Below the pieces are notes generated by a model. The model had not been told where the DNA came from. It did no database searches and saw only the letters and a program-made list of their open reading frames with translations. The translations under genes and the position numbers were made by a program. Below are positions 14,601 to 29,600 of a stretch of 64,000 nt of DNA, one piece after another; the stretch's first letter is position 1, and the number at the start of each line of letters is the position of its first letter. Source of the stretch: Lineus longissimus. Its lineage: Eukaryota > Nemertea > Pilidiophora > Heteronemertea > Lineidae. The stretch lies in NCBI RefSeq assembly GCF_910592395.1, contig NC_088309.1:4404501-4468500 (forward strand), written 5' to 3'.

Positions 14601-17600
14601 TAGAGAAATTTTGCACCATTAGTACATGGTAGAGTAAGGGTTTTTCAAAAGCCATTCACGTCCAATTCAGATGGTGTTCTATACACATGAAGTGCAATTA
14701 GGATGACATTCAGTCTCGTTCCCAGGCGCCAAATCAAGAAAATGGGAAACAAATTATCACGTCGATCGCAGCCGTCACCACCGTCCGATTGCATAACTCA
14801 GTGATACTGAGCATAACAGAATGATTGCCATTAGTATAAGGAAAGTGATATGTCTTTCCATGTCAAGTACATTGCATACACATGTAAGCCTACTCTAAAG
14901 AAGCATCTGAAGCGTTAATTTCTACTTGACTATGTTAGTGACAGATAATCCCATTGATGTTTCACTTACCGTTACTTTATTAGACGTGTTGAAAGAAGGG
15001 AGCCTCCTCCCACCCAGCTCCTAGAGAATATTACATGGGTGACTAATTGCTTATCAGTGTTCTAGTAATGCAGCATACCAGCAAGTGAAACGATCACATC
15101 ATGTTACATAGCAAGTTACTCATAGTTCAGCTTTAAACATGAGAAACTATTTTGACCAGTTCAAGATTATTCGATTTATAAGACCATTAAGGCAGACCGG
15201 TATAAAGTTCATAACTAGTCCATATCAAAGCTAATGCTCATGTTCTTGTTCAGGGTGTCAGTGGGCTGGTACACCATTTCCCTGTTGGTGGTATTCCGCG
15301 TTGAAGGTATTGCTCATAAGTATAATTGACAGTTCAGCTTTACTAACGGAAATCTCATTTTGTCATTTCAAGGGTCTGACACTTGTCAAGAAAGGAGAGC
15401 GATTCTTTCTCCCAACACTCAGGCTCCCCGGCTGGGTGACTAAATCCCGACGTGCCATCGTAATTCTATCTACGTTTAGATGTCGATCCCCATCCGACAC
15501 TTTTCTCATTAAGGGTCCGTCAAATGGTTTATTGGCAATATGCAATAGATTCACCGTGTCTGACATAGGGCAATAAATGTGACAGTCACCGATATTGATT
15601 ACTGTGAATACACCGTTAACATGAAGGGTGGAGATTCATCTGTGCCTTTTATCATGTGATACACTGATTTCAGTGACGTTTCGAGTTCATGGCAGTTCCG
15701 AGTTCATGGTCTCAATCGGATGACACCAACAGCATACAGATTCGAAAGAGATATTTGATTTGAGCACCAAAGCTTTATTGTATAGCAACCAAAGCACACG
15801 GCAACAAAAAAACCACAGCCGCATTCCATTAGTGAAAATCCCGCTTTCAGGGTCAATAGCAAACCTTGTGGTTATCATAAAGTGCTTGATTTTAGAGCCA
15901 CTCACCAGTTTTAGGCTTTGTAATATGCGTTGTTGTTTTTCTTGTGACTCTTTGCTCTCCATCAGTTGTCTCTTCAACGCTTCTAAGTCACCTTCCATTT
16001 TCACGTTGAACCGATCACCTTTTGCAGAGCTGCATAAAGAAAGCCAGAGAACTCTGATTTATGGAAGACTGAGAGACCAAAGCGATTGGATCCGAGGTCA
16101 TACCCTTTTTATTTCCCCGTACAACCACAACTAACGTACTGAAGACTTAGATTCCACAAAGTACCGATCTGATCCAACAGCGTGATTCAACCCACAAACT
16201 TTGTTATATCTCAAAATATTGAAGACAGTTTTATAACCCTACCATGCCGGAAAATCGATGCTTATATTTTCCCACTGGCCATTACAATAACATGAGTAAC
16301 TGACTACTCGGTATTCCTTTGTAAAGTAATCATATATTATATGTCATCTTCTGGTATTATGGCGACCCCCACGTAAATGGGAAAACCGAGTATAACTGAT
16401 TCCTTCTCACGTACTTTCCCATGCAAGCCTTACACCTCTGTAGCTCCGCCTCGAGTAGGTCTACCCGCTGTTCAAGCCGTTTCTTATTATTCTCCATTAA
16501 CACAGCTTCTCCCGTCAAAAGGGTCAATTTACTCTGTTGCTCATCTCTCTCCTTAAGTATTTCAGTCATATCTGCAATTGGATGAATTTACCTAATGGAG
16601 TTAGTACTCATCCTTCCTGAGTCAAGCCACTTGAAGGTCGAATCATTAAGTCTTGATGAGTTTGAATTATAAGTTCATATGATATCTTATTCAGAAAACC
16701 AATCACGAAGCAGGAAATCCAATTAATTGTGAAACAAAATTCATACCTTTGATCAACTGGGAATCAACTTATCAAGTTATCATCAAGAAAATACTTATCT
16801 GTTCTATAACGCTTAAGGCTTTTAAATTTGAACACTTCAAATGCATTTTCACTCGTCGACTGAATGCAAAAATATGTGTTTCGCCACTTGATAAACTGTT
16901 TGCAATGTCTGACACTTGAACTGTTTGAAGCTGGAATCAGACAGTCGGGAACAGCATCCCAAGTCAGAACGCCCAGCAGTACTAAATCTTAGACACATGG
17001 CTAGGAGGATCCTAACGACATTCACTTTGATCCTGTAAGCGAGCCAGTCTCTCGAGTTATTACCAGGAAGGCTCCATTGGATTATGGACAGGCGAGTCAC
17101 GGGATAGAGTGGCTTTCTCCACCAGCGGATTGTTGCATTTAGCAAGCATGCCAACATCATTTACGATGGGTAAAGTCATTAAATAAGATTAGAGTTATTT
17201 GCACTTTCCACTTGGGTCGCAGGGTCAGCTACCCTTTATGGACCCACTCGATGTACATGTAATGAGTTATATATATTCTTCCGGGATATTTTGCCACGAC
17301 ATGAAGGAAGAGTCATCATGACTGAGAAGAAGCTAAGCGAAGAACCTCCCCCGCCGAATACAGCACCGATTTGTCACCGGCGAAGACAGGGAATGAAGGT
17401 TGATTCTTAATGGTAAGAAAGAGAATTCTCGAGGTGTAAATGGGTCATCTATCCACCATGAGGCGGGCTTTAACACCACAGCGAGTGTTGCGAAACCAGT
17501 CTTGCTGCAAGTTTTCTGACACTCCGGCCTTCGCATCTCCGGGATGATATTTTGGAATTGCATTACTAAAACTAGCATTCTTTAGGTATTTGGTCAGCTA

Positions 17601-20600
17601 CTGAACCCACTGAAATGATAGGGTCGTAGACACTTTCGTTTGGGACGAAAAGCCAGAGCTGCCACCGTATAATACAGGCAACACAACCCATCCACAAAGT
17701 TACTTTGGAAGTTGATGGCTGGTGACGAATTTTGTCCCTACTAAGACCGGCGGGTTTTTTGTAATAATTTTCTTACCCGTAGCGGTGTTACTCTTCTGCT
17801 TGCCTTGATCTCTCAATAACGCATGGTACCTTCGTTCTAATACGGCAAGTTCATCGTGGACTTGGGACAGGTCTTTCTCTAACTGTTTGTTGTCCAATTC
17901 GCACCTAAACGACATGGGAAAATGACTCGTAATGAAACCTTCTTGAAAACTATAAGAAATACAGGGAGGCTGCTCCTCAACAGCCGCAATTAGTTTAACA
18001 CTGAATAAGTGTTATGCTAAGTTTTCTCATTAACTGTACTGTCATCATGGATACTACGAATCTGTGTCCTTCCTTGAGGTCACAATATGCAATCTGATGA
18101 CTGTTTGGGGTTCCGCCCAATCCTATCCTCCGATAATCTGCCATTTTAAGTTCTCATTAATTTCAGGGGGTGCAGAGGAGGTCTGATATGTAAAAGTGCT
18201 TTAATTCACGCGATTCCCTTCCTACGAAGTGTATGAATTATAATATCACCTGTCTAACAATGCCTTGGGCACGGTATCAGATCTCATCTTGGCTGTGTAC
18301 TTCAATTCCATATTTTCCTGTCAGATATAAGCCAAACGATATTAAGATACATCTTCAGTTGAAATCATGCAAAGTTGTGGCCATGCAGGATGACGATCAA
18401 GGTCAGAATACATGCAGGAATGTGGTGCATAGTTCTCTTCAAGTTACATCTTATCCAGATGTAGCCCTAAATACCCGTACTTGTGTTTCCTTAACAAAAA
18501 TGTCTTTGTATTGCTTCAGGCTTTGGATAAGGCAAACTCAAGCGAGGTTTCTAATATCAAATGGCAAGTTCTCCCATATATACAATGCAGTTTCAAGCAG
18601 AATTTCTACAGTTATAGATTTACAGTATGTCACATCTCCAGTTGATCAGACAATGCTATGCCTTGACCAGAATATATGCCAGTAAGGTCGTTTGTATGGA
18701 GAGGTATATCACCGTCCTCTTCCATTTCTTCACAAACCTTTTCCATTAATGTCAACCTCTCCATGGAAATCTGAACACTCATCTTCAACTGCAAGTTCTC
18801 TTTTTTAGTCTCCTGCAGCTTTTGCGTCAGTTGGTCCCGGCTCGATTGTTTGTCGTAGAGCATAAAACTGTCGGTCTAAAGAATATTAGAAAAGAAAGAG
18901 AAAGAGGGATTACTCTCAGAAATAAAGGTTTGTTTGAGCTTTTGAAAAACCTGTAATGAAAGCCAACACGAATATGAACCCCGTAGAAGTTTTTCAGAAT
19001 CTCAAAAGCATAACGTGTAGGGGTTTTTCATCTTACCGGAGAACCTCTATTTGTGTTTGCTGAGAAATACTTAAAGCTTCAAAAGCTAAAAAGACCTTAT
19101 GTCTAAGCGTGACGTACTCGGCTGTGACAATTATTTCGATTGAGCAACTTTAGCAGCACAGATGTTATGTTATTTGGTGACCATTTTTACCCCGCCATTG
19201 GTTGGACTCGCAAGTTATCGAAATCAGATACCATGTACCACAAGAAACCCACTAGCCAACCTAATATACAAGTTCCAGTAGTTGTTAAGGTTTAGATACT
19301 TAAGATGCCCAATGTACCCAGGAGTGGATTAACCAAGAATGTACAATGTATCTGAAGAGCCAATAATATCATGTGAAGAAGCAGTATTGGCTTTTCAGGT
19401 TCCAAGTATCTATTTCTCATAACTTGAATAGTGCTCCATGAATAAATGCATGGTTAGTTGGAATGGGGTTCGCTGGATTTCTAACAGTTTCTCGATATTT
19501 AGCGCATTTGAAGTGGTCAAAGGACTCAAAGTGTTCAACATCTTTTTTTGAGATTCTTAATTATCCTGTTATGCTTAATTACGTCGTAAAAGCAAAAGCC
19601 AATAATAAGACTGTCTACTTTATTGATTAGATGACATCACAAGCTACCTTATTCGTTTACTAGGTTTCAATTGCTCATATTGGAAATTGGTATGCTGTCA
19701 GTCGCCTTGAGAAGCCGCAGAAAAGATGAGCATTAAGGAATAAGATGCTTATGAGATAAGGAGAGTGATTCATTGGTTTCCAACTATACCCTAAACCGCT
19801 AAATGTTCTTTGGCGTTTGGTTGCCACGGATGTCGTGAATAACCTTTACTAGCGAAAACAAAAATCGCGAAAAAAAAATTATCAAAATTAATTTTCGCTA
19901 ATCGCCAAAATAAACAAGCGCGAAAATTTGGCAGTTTCAAGTATTGCAATGCTGTTTTCAGTTATAACTTGTCCTACTTACCAACAGCGTTTCTTTCTGG
20001 CTGATCAAATTATCTTTGACCCTTGCAACATCTTTGAATTTACCCCTTGAATTGTAAAGCGATCAATGAAAGAAAAAGCACTCTATACCACACGAATAGT
20101 AAAACACACTGAGTACTCTGCTCTTGTAACTGAACATCTAAGGCACAGGAAAAATGCAAAAAGGTGGCTAAGGATGATTCAACAGACCTTGCATTTGATT
20201 GTTACAATATTCTTGTTTAGTTCAATTCATCTATCTCAACGATTCTTTCGGAATAATCTTGCAAAGTGTCGGAATTTAGGTTCTACAGAGGTCATGGTTA
20301 ATACCTCAGAGAACAGCAATGACATAACCGGTCATAGTATCATTGCCTCCGGATACTCTATCCTACAGGACATTTCAAACCTGCACACTGGGCCATTATG
20401 AGTGATTTGTGATTAAATGCCTATTAGCAGCGATGACAATGAAGAACTGCCTGTTGTCTATAACTTACTGTAGTAACTGATTCTCTGCCGTCAGCCTATC
20501 TACCGAAATCCGCAGCTGGTCGATTTCTGCATCTTTGTCATCGCTGCTTCCCCTCGACTAGGAATAAAACATATTGTCAAAATAAAACAATTTCCAGTAT

Positions 20601-23600
20601 GATGACTTACAATGTACATGTACGTAAACTGTTCCGAAAGAAGAAAATCCGTTTTTAACTAGTATAACATCGGAGCTTGATACGAGATACGAAGGAAGCG
20701 CAGAGGTGCAATAGAAGAGGGTCCGACTTCTGATCGGAAGGTCATGGGTTCGAAGCTTGTCAAGTTCCACTCGCTGATGTGAACACATGACATTTCTCCT
20801 TTGGCAACAAAAGTGCCGATTGAAGGCTTTACAGAAGAAGCACTCCTCAGTGGGCCTTCTGGTCATCAGCCAGATAACAATTTATTGCATTGGAGAAGTC
20901 ATCTAGCGACGAACACAAAATTGATTCTTTGCCTAATTCCTCCCTGCCGTCATGCTGCCTTTACGACGCATACCCTGGGGACAGTGATCGTGTACTTCTT
21001 CTCTGGTCAATAGCAACAAAGTGCGACTACCAGAAGCCGAGACGAACAGCAAGGGAAGAGTGCCCAGCGAACCTTGTGCACCTTTTACATATACACTTTT
21101 ACCTTCGTAATCACTATTTTTGTTAGGAATTTTTGAACTTTGTAAAAACTGCAAGCTTCATGTTAGCGAATAAGTACACGTAGTTACACCGCTGGTCAAT
21201 AATGGGAACAAAGCGATAGCAAGCAGGTTCGAAGGAGTACCCTCATACTAGTCATATAGACTTCCTGACCATCAGCAGCGCGCCGAACATTCATTGGATT
21301 CCGTCTCTCAGCAGATTTCCTTCCGGACATTCTCAACAACATTCAACGATCATGCTTCTTTCACTAATAGCTTCTACATCTACCCTGTAGTTTTGCATCT
21401 CTTATAAAACATTTTATTGTTCGGTATGACTGGCAGGCAGGCGGGTAGCAACAAAAGAGAAGCACAGAATATGATTCTGGGTGTTTATCTAGTTTAAGGA
21501 TTTAATTCCGAACCCTAGAAAGCTTGTGTTTGAATCTCAGAAACTTATCACCTGTTCGATTTCGAACAAACAGGGTACATAGACTTTATCTCATTTCCTA
21601 TGGAATTCCCCACGCACGGGATTTGCAATACGAACTCAATGACTTTGACATCGAATTCTTTCAAACGGGTACCTCAGAAGATTAAGCAAGGTGCGATTCC
21701 GAGTGAAATGTCGAAGTTTTTGGCAAGTTGGACATTGTGTCGTCTGATCTCCAAATTCCCTACGCACAGATTTAGAAACACGATCTCCCTCATCAGCGAC
21801 TTTGACAACAGTTTTTTTCGAAATAGAAGACTTGGGTGTTTCATTGAAGAAGCTAGGCGCGTTCGCAAGTAACTGATACTGCAGGTGTCTGGTCGATTAG
21901 TCTGACGATGTATCGGGTTTTGATTCCCTGCATTCCAGGAATTCCCCAGGCACAGGACTTGCAATACGAACTCACCGACTTTGAGAGAAGATTCTTCTGC
22001 ATTTCTAGTAACTGTATCACTTGTTGATTCTCTTCGCACGTCTGCTCCAGCCGTCTGTTCTTGGTGTGGAGTTTCTCCAAGGAGTTTTGAGCCTCCACGA
22101 GCTGCTCGTACTGGCCTTGGTGGCTCTCATTGCCAACCTTGAACAGGATATTCTGAAACCAAGGTTGAGGGGCTACAGTTGCAGATCAAGTTGCATTGAG
22201 AGAATCATGCGGAGAAGCATGATACAAGATAAAAGGATGACGCATGTTGGATCGCATTACAAAAAGCAGAGTCACATTATCACTCAATGTCGTTTACATT
22301 TCTTTACAGTTTACCAGCAGCTAAATAAACTGCTGATATACCTGTTCTCTAAGTTCCTGCATTGCTGTCTTGACGTCATGCAACTCCGTCTCTTGCTCTG
22401 CGATGGTCTCCGTCAGTTTCTGACAAGTGTTCTTCCACCGATGAATCTCCTCGTCATGTATCCTTTGCCAGCTCTCCACCTCTTTGTCAGTCTTTCGCAT
22501 TATCTGAAAACGGTGATCAGTTTATATTAGTACAAAGCAACTGTAAGTGTCAATTTGCCGTGTTTACAAAGCTTGGGTCGTTTTGTCGGAAGCATATTAA
22601 TGGGCACCATCAATCACATTGTACATGTAAGTTTTTACTCTCAAAAAAATGGCAGGGGTTTGCCTGTCTTCAATATCGTTGTCAGTCTTTTTCTTCTGAA
22701 ACAGGGATCACCTTTGTCATTTGATTTATAGGTTTACAAAGAACTGGCGCTGTTTGATCGTCGTCGCTACAGATATTGTGTAATGTAGTGGACTATCATG
22801 TACCAGGTCAGCTGTTATTGCAATTTACTGGAGGCACTTGAGCGGCTGGGTTACTACGGCAAGGGGTAGTTGCTGCGTAGGTCATCCAACTACGGCAGAG
22901 GCAAAAATACCGACACGTTATTCGATGTTGTGCCGCCCCGACGGAGCGATAATGGGTAACTGACTGGAAAAACCAAGATTTACCCAAAAGGTTGAAGGGA
23001 AAATAATTATGTTGGGTCTCCAATCACCCACCTCCCCCACTCCCCCACCCTTTTTCCGCTGGCTGGATTGTCGGAAACAATGTATATGCATGAATGTCGG
23101 GTAGAATTGAGTTGATGAATTGGTCAACGCCGAGTGAAATTATCGCCACCGTTAGTGGGAGCACTGGGCATTGGCCAATGGAGTTAAATCATCGGATTAG
23201 GACAGCACGACGGGATGAACGAGGTTTCGACACTTAATCCGCCCAATAATGTCTTCTCTAATGATTGACTAAATTGATGGAGCTGGTCAGGCAATTTGCA
23301 CGTTGGCACTTCTCCCGGGAGAAATCTATTTAGGGCCAAATATACACTGAACACATCACTGGAAGTGGCTGACGCATCGACAAGGTACTGGACCAAATTT
23401 TAGGTTGTTTCTCCAACAAGAGCAAATCAGATTGCATATTTACGAATTGGACACTGGTTGCTTGAAGGCTAGACGTTTAGGAGCCATTGTACCGACAAGG
23501 ACTTGTTTATACGTGCATGGAGAAGAAAGATTCAGATTCTACCAGCCGGATTGTATGAGAGGAAGATTCATTATCTATATCTGACAACTTGTTCTTTGAG

Positions 23601-26600
23601 ATTGGGTTGTGTCAGATGAATGGGCCTTTTCTAAGGCCTCTCCGATATCGATCGAGTAATTTAGTTGAGATCAGGTGTCAAACATGTCAAATAATGGTTA
23701 ATAGGTCCTAGTCAATAATTTATCAATACGGGCTATTATTTCAATCACGTCAGCAACAGTTGTCAGCTGCTGTCCCCAATCGGAAATGACTCACTTCAAA
23801 TAACTAAAAGCAAACATTTACTTGCATGAAGCCGTGATGGCCGAGTGGTTAAGGCGTTGGACTTGAAATCCAATGGGGTCTCCCCGCGCAGGTTCGAACC
23901 CTGCTCGCGGCGAATAATTTTGCTAGGAACGCAACACAGCCTTTCTTAGCCAACTAAGATATTTTGACGTCGCCAAGATAAAGGTCAACTGGATGAAGTA
24001 TCAGAGCGGTCATCTCATGAATGTATGCATCCAATTCGTGTTTTTTGCGTGGGATATATAATACGAAGTGTCATTGACGGAATGAAGACTGACATGCCAC
24101 TGGTCCATCAATCGATCCGGTTTCAGAAGATCATAAAAATTATTACAGCTGTTGAGACCTTTCTTTAGCGCCGTATTGCCCAGAGGCAACAACTGACTCG
24201 CCAGATGAGCATTTCGTCCCTTCAATAGTGTTCAAAAGTGACTCAGTAAATAAATAAGTTGAGAAAATGTCTACTTACGGCTCCATGTTCTTCACATTTG
24301 TCATCCATGGTATTCTGGAGTAGTTTGAGCCGCCTGGCCTCGTCCTGAAGAGAGGGAAGCTCTTTATTATCAAAACTGTCATAATGGTTGGACACTCATG
24401 TAAATACCATAACGGCTTTGGGCTGCTGCTTTAATGTAAAGTCAATGAGGCTTATTTAACAAAGCTAAAGGGGATTGGACCTCTGTACTTGACATTTCAC
24501 CCCAAGAGTTTTTCTAACCTACAAAGTACGGCGATCATGAGATGGAAGGCGTGACGTTAACACAAGTCATGAAAAAATGTCCCTCGTCCATGAAATTGGG
24601 TTTACAGATCTAGAGTGGTGTGAATTAGATTAGTGGAGTGAGGCCGGAGTCTGTCTGTGACCCCGACAAAGAACTCGTATGCGATCAGCCGCTGGCAAAT
24701 TCGAAGGATGTGCAAGAGGAGTATTTTATACGTGTGTGAACGCATTCGCATACGGAATGAAATCATATATGGAATTATCCATAGTGCATATCTCAACTTC
24801 TCTATTGTAATGACTGATCTGGCTCACACAAATACGGCACTGCATAAGTCTTTCAGAAACCTTCCCTTGCTTCATTTGCGTCCACTAGGTTTTTAACTGT
24901 GTGCATCATCAGTAGCAAAATTGTCGTAATTCTTCAGGTCTGTATCGATGTTATTTCAGGTTGCGTTGAAAAATTTATTCACAAGGCTTCCTTCAGGCAG
25001 TCTTGGGACTCCTGCATGATTCGCAAATGAAATGTACAGCAAAAAAATTGCTGAGGAATTATTAAGATTGGTAAATATTCTAGAGGATGAATAACAGTGT
25101 GTGTTTGTTTGGCGGATATTGATATTCTGATGCCACGGGTGCTTATTTGCACAACCAACCCATGTCTTGTTCTGACGATATGGATTGAATAATAACTGTC
25201 TTCCTACATGATATTTTTTTGTCTGCTAAGCTTATTTTATAACAAAAAAGCATTATCGCACGCCTGCCATAGTATTAAGGGCGGGGGAAGAGGCTTACAC
25301 TATTGAGTGACACAAAATAGTCGCGAGCACACAGGAGGTACATGTACTCTTTTTGTTTGCGGGCAAGGGCGCTGACACCCGTTTAAGATCTCACTTGGCT
25401 GTCACCAGCTTAACTGCCACCGTGGCCCAATGGATAAGGCACCGGCCTCCTAAGCCGGGGATTGCGGGTTCGAGTCCCGCCGGTGGTTGTCCTTATTTTT
25501 TATATTTCGTGACGCAAGTGGCTACGAAGTGAGCCATGTCTGGCATAAAAAAATGTTTTATATCACTTCGCTATTGGCAATCTGTGATCTCATGTTTCTA
25601 TTTTTTGCCTGAGTGATTGACATGGGCAAGATTGTTTATCCCAGCGTAGACTGGCCTTGTATCCGTGGCCAATTCCGACCAGAGAATGCGGGCTCATACT
25701 TGGTCGCGCGCAGTGGAGTATCCGGCTTTTGCAAGCCTTTGTTGTTGAAGGTTTTTGATAAACGAATCTACTGTATGATCTTAATTTCAATGATATGGTA
25801 GGTCTTTACTCCGGTCGGAAACGAAACCGCCAGAGTCGGTTTGTCTTGTGGTTGCACTGCGTTGATTTTACATCATCGACGAAAAAGATTTCCGAAAATC
25901 TAATGAATATACCTTATATCTTTCCTCGGCTTCCTGAACTTTATCTCTCTCTTCTTCAAGTTGCTTTTTGAGCAGAAGAAGCTCCTTCCTTAGCATTTCT
26001 CCCTGAGACCCCAGGCCGTTGTAAAGCTTCTCCTGGGTGTCAAACCGCTGTTGGAGGAGACTTTTACACTTCTCTATACTGGCACAGCGATCCTGCTCTT
26101 GCTCGAGGAGTATCTTGGTCGTGGCGAGTTCTTTCGATAGGGCTTCGCATTCCTGGTCAAAGAAGGTATCGATGACAACATGATATGAACAGATATAATC
26201 GTTTATTTCAATGAAGGAAGGTCACTGGTTTTAATGAATGGAAAGAGTCGTTTTGGCTTCCAAATAATCTTCTTTCAGGGAATTATTGGTATGACTTCAG
26301 TCTAATTCTATGGTTATGGTGGAAAGAGATATATGAGTTCACAATCTTGTCAATCGAGTAAAGCGATGGCATTGGGGTATAATGGCATATAATATAATGG
26401 CATTGGGGTAAAATATAGGTTAAGGTACTTCTTCTTCTTCGGCATTCAACCTCTCGTTGATTTAGTGGTTCTAAGTGAGAATCTTTACAACCACTTTGCA
26501 CCCATTTGCGGATTTCGCAATGTCGTTGTGTCATAATGCTTTGTATTAGACTCGTCATATCATCATTTTGTATTACCTTCTGTGTTTCGTCCAACTGTTC

Positions 26601-29600
26601 TTCCAAACTGGTTATTTCGTCATTCCTGTGCTCGAGCTCATTGCCAAGACTAGTCAGCTCATTATGTAACTCAATATTCTGATTCTCAATTGCCATTTTA
26701 CCCTGAAATAAAAAGTTCAACGGTTAGAAGGCTGGGCTTTCGATCTGGTGGTCAGGGGTTCGACTCCGCGTGAATCCACTACATTTTTCTCTTCCTTTTC
26801 TTGTTACTTATTCATTCGTGTACATATAGTATTATTCTTATTAGCATTAGGATTATTAGGATTATTAGGATTATCATTATTATCTACAAGAAAACCCCTA
26901 AATCAGAACTTTATGAACTGAAGGACACACTTATTTCAGACTGCAATGAAGATCTCACTAAAACTGATGTAACCATTGGACATGCGTATACGGTTGTCAT
27001 CGATTTAACTGGGTATATAATGCCGTGTGCTTGAAGTAGCAATAATCGTTACCCTCGGTCTATCCACTTTATTAAGCTGTCAAAATCATCTTAACGCCCG
27101 GGGCTGATCGGCGTGAAAAGGGAATAGCCAGCATACGAGCTATAAAATGCCGTGGATGAATTTGAAATCGTTCTGAAAGCGGTCCTGTCGCGAAGTAGAC
27201 ATGGTGCGCTATGAATGAAATGTAATGCCGTAAAAAATACTACGGAACTTCTACGCCACTGAGACAATATAAGAAGTCAGAAGGCTGTGCAACCTCTCTA
27301 ATGCGTCTCTAAGACGCCTGTCACGGCCACGCAGGGGCAATAAGGAAATCAGGATCACATTGGTTGACAGGCGTCTCCTGAATCAGAAGACAATCAAACG
27401 CCGTTCGAGAACCTGTAGAAGCTGCCACCTTTGAAGTCTTGCCGTATCTCACTGGTTTACGATAATCCCCCGCCGCTTCGTGAAATGTTCGATTTTAATA
27501 ATTGGCCATTAGGGATGTTAAGCCCTTTGAGCGTCGCCCTAATGTAATCTGGTGACATCAAACACTCATTACTGAAGCACCACCACTTTGCAACCATAAA
27601 TATAACTTTAAGTTAACCCTGGATTTGCTCACAAGTATCTCGGGTGCAATCATGGTTGTTGGGCCAAAATGGTAGAATTTAGCGTCACGGAGGCACTGTT
27701 GGATATGGCATCAAAATATTGCCTAATGGAACAGAAGGGTAGGCCTACTATTAACTTTGAATGGATTGTGTCAGGCAGGCAGTGGGACAGGGGGTAAACA
27801 AGATATACATGTACACAAGTTTGGGCCATCGTGTAACCAATTACACGTACATCCAAAATATGTAAGGCTCGCCACTCCGGGGGAAAATCTTTTAAATTGA
27901 CAGGAACAGACATTGAGTTGAAATATATTTTCTAATAACCATGTTACCTTCTCCAGCTTCTCCTGCTCAAATGCAATCGCTTTGATACGGTTGTTGAGAG
28001 CCACTATCTCGGCTAGGAGTCTCTCCTTGTCTTTCTGGAGGATTACCGCTGTAGCTGCCTCATCTCGCAGGGTGATTTGTAGACTAGATTGCTCGCCAAG
28101 AAGTCGCTGCTTCTCCTAAAATGAGATCACCAAACCTAAAGAGACTGTCATGTTTGCCGATAATGAGATCCCTAAACACTGTTACATGTAGAACGGTAAT
28201 GAGAACCAGAAACTTAAAGGGGCTGTCAAAAATAGAGAGCCATTCGGCTGACACAAACACTGTGTATGCAACCCGAGAAGGGTCAGTGATGAAAAACCAA
28301 TCGTGGAAGTTTTTAAATGATCAAAAACAGCCTTTTAGCCTTGACTGACTTCTGAGATATAAGCCTGTGGACTGTGGCCTTCATCTGATCATTTGAAAAA
28401 TGGGTCGGAGGGCGCAAGATCATACCTCGTTTAGTGATCTGTAGCCGTCTATCAGGGTACTACACTCATCCTTCAGTTTACCCGTCATCTGATCAAATGC
28501 CTCGATTTTCTTCGCCCGTTCTTTGTTTTGACTAGAAAGACTCCGGTTTTCCTTCGAGAGATAAAAAGGTTCTTTTTAAACATGCCCATGTACTGCGGCA
28601 TCGTTCTTTCACAGGACCAGTTATAAGCAGTCACGACGTATGCATCTTGGCAGGCTGAGAGAGGCCATTTACAGAGACCACACTCATAGAAATAAAGGTT
28701 GAAAGGAAGAATTTTCGACCAACACAGATACATGTACATGTACACTCATGCACCCCGTAAGATGATTTTCAGCGAAATGAAAAAAAGATTTTTGATAGTC
28801 CAAAAAACCTCGAACCTTTATTTTGAAAATTCAGTGTTTAAACACCGGGAGTTCAGAAGTAGTGCATAATGGTAATTGCATTACCAGGCTGACAGTCTCA
28901 ACAGCACAATAAACGGCTTGAAACTAGAATCAATGGTATCTCCATCTACAAAATCACACTGAAACTGACACCTACCCGCCTGGCCTCATCTCGATCAGCT
29001 TGTGCTTCGCTCAAATCACTTTCTAACTTTTCAGTACCCCGCCGTGATATATCGACAGTATCCTTTAAGACGCCCATTTCTCGCTGTAAACTGTCCTTTG
29101 TCTGGGTGTTGAAAAGAACAAGCTCTTACATGTCAGCAAAAAGCATTTCATCTCTTAGAGAAAGTTATCGAACGGGTTTTATGAATTTTTACCGATATTT
29201 TACATGTACATGTACTTCACTACGCACGACGCTAGCTTTTTTTACATTCAGGATGTCCCGCTCATCTAAAAGTAAAGGAGGGCAGTTGATACGCAGGAGC
29301 TGGGAGGGATAGGATTTCGGGTGGCGAATATGTACAGTTGGTTCAGCATATATTCTTCGTACAGGCGTGAATAGTTTCGATGTACTGTGAGATGGGAGAG
29401 ACATCTGTTGGTGACTTCGTGTGACCTAATCACGCCAACTTACATCTCTCCTACCGTAGTCTCCCTTTAGGACAAATGCACAACCTATAGTGTTGGTCAA
29501 CATAAAAGCATGCGCGTGTCCCAGAGAGGACATTTTTATGATTCTGATCTGGAATTTGGATTAGACGCTTAGAAAAGGTAATGTTTACATGGGACTCGGG

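Noticed and set aside
18233-18685. Plus-strand ORF of 150 codons
   Set aside because: It partly overlaps exon 17 on the opposite strand, has unremarkable composition and no splice signals.
22021-22530. Plus-strand ORF of 169 codons, Leu-rich and membrane-like
   Set aside because: It is antisense to exons 13 and 14. Leu-rich translation is expected opposite Glu/Lys/Gln-rich coiled coil.
26842-26885. GGATTATTA-type short repeats, considered as a regulatory array
   Set aside because: This is a simple microsatellite with no further structure.
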